A DNA stretch of 64,000 bases from Diphasiastrum complanatum. Its lineage: Eukaryota > Streptophyta > Lycopodiopsida > Lycopodiales > Lycopodiaceae. The notes under the pieces were generated by a model. It was given only the letters and a program-made list of their open reading frames with translations, was not told where the DNA came from and searched no databases. The stretch lies in contig CM055102.1 in NCBI GenBank assembly GCA_029204225.1, positions 47,526,870 through 47,590,869 of the forward strand. Reading direction: 5' to 3'. The translations under genes were made by a program, and so were the position numbers. This document shows positions 56,171-64,000 of this stretch, piece after piece; the stretch's first letter is position 1, and each line of letters opens with the position of its first letter.

Positions 56171-57258
56171 TCATTTTGACTTGTTTTGTGCAAGAATCTA
56201 CCCTCAGCTATTGTTAGGCACCATAGGAGATTGTGCAAATTTTGTGCGAATGGATTTTGGTTTTCCTTATAATATTCTATGAACAGCTTTCCATTTAACC
56301 AACCATTCACTTTCCATTGACTCTGCGAGTTCATGAAGTCTCAAAATTTTGTTGTGCGAGTTCATAAACCTTCCGAGTCAAGTATGCGGGTACTCACAGT
56401 CAGGTCAACTATGCTTAATCCCAGCCCGCGGTATTTCAGCAAGTAAACCACTCGCCCAACATGAAAATCAATGTGTGGTAAATTAATCTACACTCTAATG
56501 AAGTGGGCAAGTACTTCTTGAGACCAAACGGTACGACATTTAAAAAAAAAAAAAAACCTCTCGGAAACACCAAATTACATCGAAAATTCACCTATACAAA
56601 TAGGTCCCTAGGAATTTTTTCTATAAGTTCTTTGCTTTGTGGTCCATTTGAGTTCACGAGTCGTTCCTTGATATTTGCCGACTCTTGGCAGCTACAAAAG
56701 CACTAGAAAAGGTGACACAAAAAAAAAGAAAAAAGACAAAAGACAAAATTCTAAATTCGTCCAAACTGGTGACATAAGCTACGCTCACCACATTTTGGGC
56801 CTCCACTGATCACAATTGATAACTTTTATCAGTGGGCGAGTACGTTATTCACACGGATTCTCGACATAGAGAAAATTGCCGCCTGAGCGAAACATCTAGC
56901 CACTTGTCTGCATTTCTTGAAAAACTCTGAGCATTTTGTGTTGATCGAGCTTTGCCCACTCGCCCAGTTGTCTGGTATCTCTCAAACATATTTGACCAAC
57001 CGGCCATCCTAGTCGTGTGGTGTCTTAACGTTACGCATATCTCTGATCTGACGGTTCTCACCATCCATCCTAGTACATAGCTATCACACTGAAGCAATCC
57101 AATACTACTTATTCTAGCTGGGACAGGCCTTAGACACCTCCAGTAGGAAATGCCTTGGACGTGCACCAGTAGGAAGCCATAGAATAAGCAAGAAAAAGAT
57201 TGCACTCTTGCCGCATACATCACCATTCAAAAGAGTAGAGACACCCGCTTAGATCAAG

Positions 57259-58390
57259 ATGCAAGGCCCCTGGAATCCACCACGGCTAGAGAAGAGAATA
57301 CCCTAGCTAGATGTGCCAAAGTAAGACGGGGAATCAGACCCAGTCAGATTCCTCGAAGATTTCGACGACGCTTGTAAGTTTTATGGCGACAGCTCTGAAA
57401 CCAAAAAAGTGAGGCTGTTCCCTATGATTCTTCAAGATGACGCCAAGGAATGGTTTTTAAACCTTAAATGCCCAGACAATACGTCTTGGGAGACCATCAC
57501 CATAACACTCATCAAAATGTTTAAACCCTCCAAGCTGACTCAGAGTCCTTTCATCCAGTTGATGCATATCAAGATGCACGACAAAGGATCAGTGTGCACC
57601 TACATCGAGTGCTTCAAGTGTCTTAAAGTAGAGTGTGCCAATGATAACGTAACTGAAAAAATGGCCATTAAACTTTTTTTTAGTTGGTTTACGCAAGGCC
57701 ATTAGGAGAGAATTGAAACCCGTAGACTCTTAGACGATGGTAAAGGACGCGATGGATGATGCCATCCGAGAAGAAGAAGGGTCTGACGAGGATTACGATT
57801 ATTGCGAGAAAAAGGGTAAGGGGCTAGCTAAACACAAGACTTCACATATTGAAGAATTCGCCTCAACTAGCATGGTCGATATTCTTCAGCATCTAGAAAA
57901 TGCTAAAGGATGTGGCCGAAAAGACCTTCCCCATCCATGGAAATATATGATGCCATGTGTGTGCTCAATGCCATGCTACCAACGAGTGCCCACATGCAAG
58001 AACATACTATCAACAGGCACCAAGACCATTATTACCATTCGTACAGAGCACCTGGACCTACGAATTATGCACCAAATTACAATTCAAATGCATTCGCGTA
58101 GAGGCCAAAAAAATACCAACCAAGGCCAATACGCCCAGTTTTTCATCAACCTCGATTCTCTGGTTTTATGAACCATCCTACACCACTTTTAAATTCTCAA
58201 CCAAAGTATTCTTATCCAAGGCCAATCGTCCCCATCCACCACAACAGCCTTTTGTAGAGAGTCAACATATTGCTACATCATCTATCACACAAGTTGATTC
58301 TAACTACATAGTGATGTACTATATAGAAGATACCAATGTGCCTGCTCATCAAGTTTATCCATTTGTACCTTACCAAAATTAGTATTATTA
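57259..58390 (+). pseudogene. Ty3/Gypsy gag remnant with knuckle
   Basis: Starts MQGPWNPPRLEKRIP, then in-frame stops (TAG near 57304, TAA near 57322), then ESDPVRFLEDFDDACKFYGD, KVRLFPMILQDDAKEWFLNL, SWETITITLIKMFKPSKL and YIECFKCLKVECAND, the Retrotrans_gag core. After a stop at 57703 and a frame change it reads DAIREEEGSDEDYDYCEKKG; a Cys-rich segment CAQCHATNECPH near 57960 is the likely knuckle. Ends about 58390 without protease. A following 500 bp has no gene. Confidence 0.85.
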
Positions 58391-58929
58391 GATGTGTCTA
58401 GGCTCGTCTAATCTTACCGATTCTTTTGTCATCCATGGATACATATTTGCTTCCAATCCAAATAGAGTTACATCATATCTAGCAACCATGTAAGGTCTAT
58501 CTCAAACACCATCCATAGATAAGACCGAGAATGTACCACCTCAGATCTGTGTCTTCATGATGTCTCTATGACCAAGCAATTGATATCATACCCTAGAGCC
58601 AAGCTACTGCCTGATGAATCATTAGTTTTGTGTCTAGATGATAACCTATATTTTTGTATCTGAGTGAAAGTAATCTAAGACATAATTGTCTTAAATGTTA
58701 CACATTCTGACTTTGTTTTTTCTTTTGTAACACTGTAGCTATGGCATTGTGCCAAGTTCAGTACTCCATTGCAAGAGTTTGGTGTCATGCAATTTCTTCT
58801 ATAGAGTTATCTGTTTTAATTTTTCATTTTCTCTTATTTCAAGTTTTGTCCTGTCACCTATGTCGTTTGTTGCTACCTGTTTGTTTGTTCCATTGTCGAA
58901 TGGTTCGGTGTGTTTTCTTTTATAGCATA

Positions 58930-61240
58930 ACTATAAGTGATATTTCATCAACAATTCTATTTCGGTCCAACCTCTACAATTGCAATATCACAAAGATCGT
59001 CATTTGTATCCACTTCAACAGCTTACACAAATGACTACAACAACACTCAACCAGGAAAAGAAAGCACTTCATCGACAATGTTCTATTTTGAAACAAATGG
59101 AACACATTACAGGACTGCATTCGTGATCCAACAAAAGATTTATCTTCCCAACAAGATGGAATATTCGCGACAACACCACCACCGCCATAATTAATAAGCA
59201 GTTGGTTTTACGTAAGCGATACAATATCCATGCTTTTCCAATTGCCTCACCATCGCCATCACATAATCAACAAAGTGACAATTTGTACCAGTGAAGGGCT
59301 CTCAAGTCACACCAAAGGAAAAAGCTATATGCAAACCGACGCAGACAATGAGTGTTCCTACCAACGCCAACAATGATGCTTCATTGGACGAACGTACATT
59401 GAGCAGTGGTCATAATGTGTCTCAAGCATATACTACCATTGTTCTACATCATTCATTTGATCATCTGCGGAGGCCACAAGAAGCACAAGTCATCAACAAG
59501 CGAAATCTCATAGGCCTACGCAAACTGAAGGAATCTCACGTCAATCAGAGATTGAAGTTATGAGCACACAACCTCAATGACAAAACTATTTTCAAAGGCG
59601 AGCAATGATGATTCCGTGGAGCAAAGAGCACTGGCTATAGTGGGCAAATATGGAATCACACAAGACTAATCTTATTCCTTTTTTATATCCATTCACTGAG
59701 ATTAGCATGGTAACCAAGCATGAAGATATGATACAAACTCTTTGTTATTATAGCATGCATAGTCTTGCCAATGTTGATGAGCCTAATCCTCGAGATCTTG
59801 GTAACATGATGTTGGATCTTTGTGGAATACAAACATTGACATCCAATACATCCTAGATCCTTATGCGACAGCAAGCTACTGCACATCATACATGACAAAA
59901 GTCGAATACCTTGCTTAAAAGATGCTATGTCAAAATTAATTTAAAACAATATTGATACACTGAATCATCTTAGAAGCATAGGAAATGCATTTCTTAACGC
60001 ACAACAAATGAGTGCACAATTAGCTGCTTTTCTTGTCAAAAGAACCTAAATTCCTACCAATTTCAAAAATACAGTTAGCTTATCCACAATTATCAAAGTC
60101 AAACATGGCATTATGATTGAGTTATGCACTTCAAATCTAACCATCAATGATGGATTGGCCAACGATGCCGAAAGATATTTCAAAATGAAAACAACAACAA
60201 AGGCCGAAGACATTATTAGGATACAATTCTCCGACACAAATATAGGGGCCAAAATAAGATAAGAAAACACTCATATTTACAACCAACAAATCGACAGAAC
60301 GTAGACACTTATACGACAACTTGTCATCTGAATATCATCACCAGGAAACAATTTCCAATCCAACTAGCCGCAGCACAGACAATACATCGTGTGCAAGGAC
60401 TAACCATGGACAAACTCGCATTCAATCCAAAAGGTATTAAAGCGCATGGTCTAACTTAAAAAGCACTTTCAAGAATTAAAGACACTAATAATCTATATCT
60501 CCTACAACCATTGCAAGCAAAGAACTTTATCGTTAACAAAAATGTGAAACAAGAAATGCAAAGACTACATTACATGACTCAACTGCTTGGAAGCTCACTG
60601 TTTCTGATATTAACCATTATGTAAGCATGCACCTCATCATACACTCTTTGAACACGATATCCCTAGAAAAATATCATGATGACCTAAATTATAACAACCA
60701 CTTAATGAATTCCCATATACTTTTTACAAGAAACACGTCAAAAACAACTAATAAGCAACCAACTACTTTCCACACATATTTCAATGTATAATTTTTCATT
60801 TGCTAGAAATGCAATATTTTACAAGCCAACACAAATACTCCACAAAGCCACAACATTCAACACCAATGACATTGACATAACACATGCGATATTCAACAAA
60901 GCACACGGTTCCACATGCACATAATCACTACATACAAGCATCCAAAGGCAAACATCAAATCACTGCTGCAAATTCTCCACAACGTACTGCAAACAATACC
61001 CACAAATGTTTCTACAACAATAATAGTCGACTTAAATATTAATATTTTAAAGCCCAATCCGCTTGCACATTTACTTCATAATTTCATGGCTACAAATACT
61101 TTTCAAAGAAGCAACAACTCTATACAACTCCCAATTTGACCACATGAATAAATTGCAACAACCATGAATGCCAATTTGATTCAACTTATGCATATTGGTC
61201 TGATCACTCTCCAATATACTTCTACTACAAAATGAAAAGC
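58930..61240 (+). pseudogene. Helentron (Helitron2)-type remnant: Rep/helicase end plus AP endonuclease
   Basis: Degraded plus-strand coding remnant. At 59981-60040 GNAFLNAQQMSAQLAAFLV resembles the stretch at the end of the Helitron Rep region. At about 60100-60250 LCTSNLTINDGLANDAER and IIRIQFSDTNIGAKIR match the PIF1-type helicase C-terminal half, and at 60343-60440 QFPIQLAAAQTIHRVQGLTM is helicase motif VI, followed by KGIKAHGLT, one stop and ALSRIKDTNNLYLL. About 150 bp further an exonuclease/endonuclease/phosphatase-type domain begins (SMHLIIHSLNTISLEKYHDD), with IIVDLNIN (61017-61040) in place of the GDFN motif, QFDHMN, and SDHSPI at 61199-61216. Helicase followed by an AP-endonuclease domain is characteristic of Helentrons. 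Walker A/B motifs, the Rep HxH and Tyr residues and the element ends were not seen. Stops and frame changes are frequent. Confidence 0.72.
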
Positions 61241-64000
61241 CACCAAGCAACATTCGTTGCTCATAAATGAAGAACGTATATTTGAAGTCTATGTTGTAAC
61301 TCCAACCATCTTTCACAAAATATATACAATCAAATATAATGTAATACTAATAAACTAAATTTCAAGTATATGTTAAAACTTCAATTGTGTTTCACATTTT
61401 CTAACATTTAACATCCTTCCATCTAATATAAAAACGATTTGTTGCTTTGAGCAACCAACTAACTTAATAACCTTCTCATGTCACAAACTTAATCACAAAC
61501 TCGATAATCTCACCTATAATCCATCATGGATTATGTTGTCCAATATAGCATAATTATAATTAATATCAAATTGCACAAATTAAAACCAAAACATAAATCC
61601 ATTTCATAAACTAAAAATACGACTATGAAATGACAAGGACTTTGTGATATAATACAACATAGTTCCCACTTGTTTTTGACATTTTCTGACATCTCACTCC
61701 AATATTTGTCTTTATATTGCATCCTTGCATCTAATATACAAGCGACATGTTGTTTTGATCAACCAACTGACTACGTTTCACGATATAATGTCATAACATG
61801 CTAAGTTTCTCATGTCACAAAGTCAATCATGAACTCACTATTTCCACCTATTATCTTATAAAATACAACATAATAATTATAATCATCAACAAATCTGATC
61901 AATTTGTACTAACAAATTTAAACGCTTGACATCAATCACCGAGATATAACAACCTGCAAGCATGCAATCATCTGAACATTGCCCACCACATTGATACAAA
62001 ATCCTAACTTCAACTCCAGATGACAATAAGCTCGGACTATTAATCATCAAACATAAGCCTCGCTAAACAACCAGGTTGGTTGCACATCAAATACAAACAC
62101 AAACGAATTTAAACCACTACGATTGAAGTCACAAACCACCAATGCCTCATTTCAAAGAACTCTTCCTCAATTGTTAACCAACCCTTCACTCAATCAACGA
62201 CAATCAACCAACAAAACACAGCATGAGCCGCTTTTGACCAACAAACAACTAACTACGCAATGCTCACCTTCAAACATCCACCACACACAAGAGGAGCAAT
62301 GCAACATCCAAGCAAGCATTAACACCAAGCAAAAGTAACGATCAACTCCCACAAGTAAACCCTAAACGGCCATCACTCCACATTGGAGCTATAAGTCCTC
62401 CTTAAATATAGTAACTACCATCCAATAGTAGTAACTAACATTTAAGCATTCAACCTAACAACTAACATTACTCTCAAACCACTAACAACAATTACACCAC
62501 ACAACTACAATTCAAGACACTACCTCCAAGCAAATCACACTCATATGAGGCAAGACAACAAGGATACAAAAGCTCTAACATCCAAATACACTAACTCTCA
62601 ACACACATACTCTCAACACTAACTCTCAACACACATCCCCAAATACAAAGAGTTGGCTTCTTTTTATAGGAAAACCCAAGTGTCCCCCTTCAAAATGAGG
62701 CTTTGCCAATTTTCATGCCCTTCAAGCCCTCTTTGCCATTTGTCCTCAACCCATTTGATAGTACACCTAGTGGCCTCCATAAGAGAGTGGGAGAGTGGTG
62801 CATGTAAGGCTCTCTTCCAAAACTAGCCAAGATGCCATTTTTGTCAAAGGCTAGGGAGGCCATTCAAGTTTCCCCTTTGGTACACCCTAGAAGCCCAAAA
62901 TGTCAATGACTAGTGGGTGTACCTCCCAATTTTTATAGCCTCCAAGGTGTTTTGGCATTTAATATCCAGATTTTGGGGGAGGCCCTTTTTCAAATCCTAT
63001 TTTTAGTAGGCGGCCTTCATTTTTTCTTTGGATACTTTCGTTTTTGGCCTTTCTTCGATTTTTCAAGGGCCGTGCGCCTACTGCTCATTTGTTTGGATTT
63101 TTGGCTTGTTGGGTAACCACTTGGCCCGCACATTTCATTAATTTCCCGTAAATTGCCCAAACTTTGTCGTTAGAGTTTTTGTGACTCCTTGACACTTAAT
63201 CCATATTTCTTGGTCCCGTTTTTACCGAAACTTTTCTTTCTTGGTTTTTTTTTTCTGTGGTTGACTTTTTTTGTCATTCATGACTAGGGCTCCCACGAGA
63301 ACACGGTTTCCCTGAAAAATACACTGAGTGACCATATATTAGTAAAAATGGACTCAGTACATGGTGAGATTTTAGCACGGTCATATTGCCTATTTTAGTA
63401 CAACTGGCCATTTTTTTTGAAAAGCCGTAAAATATTTACCGGCCATTTCTGAACCCGCAAAATTTTCTCTAGCCTCATTTAGGACGGGCCTGGACCCAAT
63501 TCTAGGTGGACCGACACTTTTGGCTCGGTCTTACAAAACTTGACCACAAAATATTTTTGACGATTTTTTTGAAAGTCAGTTTCTTACTTTTAAACTGTGT
63601 CTAGCCACTTTAGGGCAGGCTAGGACCCAATTCTAAGGCAAATTTGTGCCGATTTTTCTCTAATAACCGGGCTTTACATGTCGGTTTTTTCAATTATTGC
63701 AAACTTAAACTTCAATATTAGCCCGATTTTTCGTGTGGAAATATCGGCTAACATCCTAGTTTTAGACCAAAATCATGGATTTTTTTAATAAATCTCCAAA
63801 TTTTGTTTTAAAAAAAAGCCAAAAAATGCATATTTTAAATAAAGAACTAGAAGTTTTTGTTGCAAACTTCATAAAGCCATCATAATTACAAATGAAATAA
63901 TAATTCAAGAGCACAAATGATTTTTGAAACTCGAAATCCCATTGAAATACAAAACAACTTAAATTATATTTGCACATTTTTTTTTATAGTACATTTTCTA
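61241..64000. other. Gene-free DNA
   Basis: No recognisable gene. A short tandem repeat of TAACTCTCAACACACAT with an intervening ACTCTCAACAC lies at 62589-62637. From 62640 on there is TTTTGGCC/GGCATTT-type low-complexity sequence. It could include the 3-prime region of the Helentron; I saw no CTAG-type or other convincing terminus. Confidence 0.5.

Larger units (their letters stand above)
52991..57258 (+). other. Very long Gypsy leader between primer site and gag
   Basis: About 4.3 kb without a recognisable gene separates the primer-binding site from gag. It is rich in CCATCAGCC and TTTTCAGC words (53400-55000), carries a CTCCT microsatellite (54566-54599) and the GCGAGTCAT array (55570-56170). 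Several ORFs (for example 53933-54322 and 54727-55002) look incidental. Leaders this long are known in some plant Gypsy lineages (Tat/Ogre type); the assignment to one element is inference. Confidence 0.5.

Noticed and set aside
60046-60319. Minus-strand ORFs over the helicase remnant
   Set aside because: Antisense shadows of the plus-strand helicase motifs.
1-64000. CRISPR array, bacterial operons, rRNA or organellar gene clusters
   Set aside because: No regularly spaced direct repeats with unique spacers, no Shine-Dalgarno-spaced gene runs and no recognisable rRNA or organelle protein genes were seen.

Overview
This window looks like nuclear DNA of a land plant. The evidence is one intact intron-containing SUMO gene, plant-type Copia and Gypsy elements primed by plant tRNA-like primer-binding sites, En/Spm-type transposase ORFs, a Helitron-group element, and AT-rich intergenic DNA with spliceosomal-type GT...AG junctions. 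I cannot name the species. Low gene density and layered decayed transposons fit a large, repeat-rich genome. No rRNA, tRNA, CRISPR array or bacterial-type operon was found.

Layout: 1-3.3 kb Copia pol remnant and LTR-like tail. 3.5-5.4 kb first copy (A) of an unrecognised transposase-like family. 5.5-13.2 kb a minus-strand Gypsy element whose reverse transcriptase is split by a 3.3 kb non-coding LTR element (7.5-10.8 kb); a third copy of that LTR lies at 14.3-14.9 kb. 15.9-18.3 kb a divergent pair: an unknown minus-strand ORF and a plus-strand histone H3/CENH3-like pseudogene with a long C-terminal extension, separated by a mirrored promoter with seven CACGTG boxes. 18.3-20.65 kb a minus-strand Copia element with its LTR. 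21.1-22.1 kb an unknown plus-strand ORF. 22.0-25.1 kb copy B of the transposase-like family, abutting a truncated minus-strand Gypsy (25.1-26.8 kb). 27.8-28.4 kb copy D. 28.4-34.7 kb stacked Copia and LTR fragments enclosing copy C (32.2-32.8 kb). 34.7-37.3 kb LTR, primer-binding site and gag remnant. 37.76-38.89 kb the SUMO gene. 39-43 kb gene-free DNA. 43.9-45.4 kb Copia LTR and gag. 45.4-48.1 kb two diverged tandem En/Spm-type ORFs. 50.1-51.4 kb a plant-transposon-domain gene. 52.0-58.4 kb a Gypsy LTR, a 4.3 kb repeat-filled leader and gag. 58.9-61.2 kb a decayed Helentron-type (Helitron2) remnant with PIF1-helicase and AP-endonuclease motifs. 61.2-64 kb nothing recognisable.

SUMO is the only gene I consider likely to be functional. 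The main novelty candidates are the transposase-like family (four loci, shared candidate terminal repeats starting CATTAGAG, shared upstream GAGATGG-type motifs), the H3-like pseudogene with its G-box-dense divergent promoter, and the Helentron remnant. Frame and motif statements come from reading the translated sequence; family assignments come from recognised motifs without database searches.
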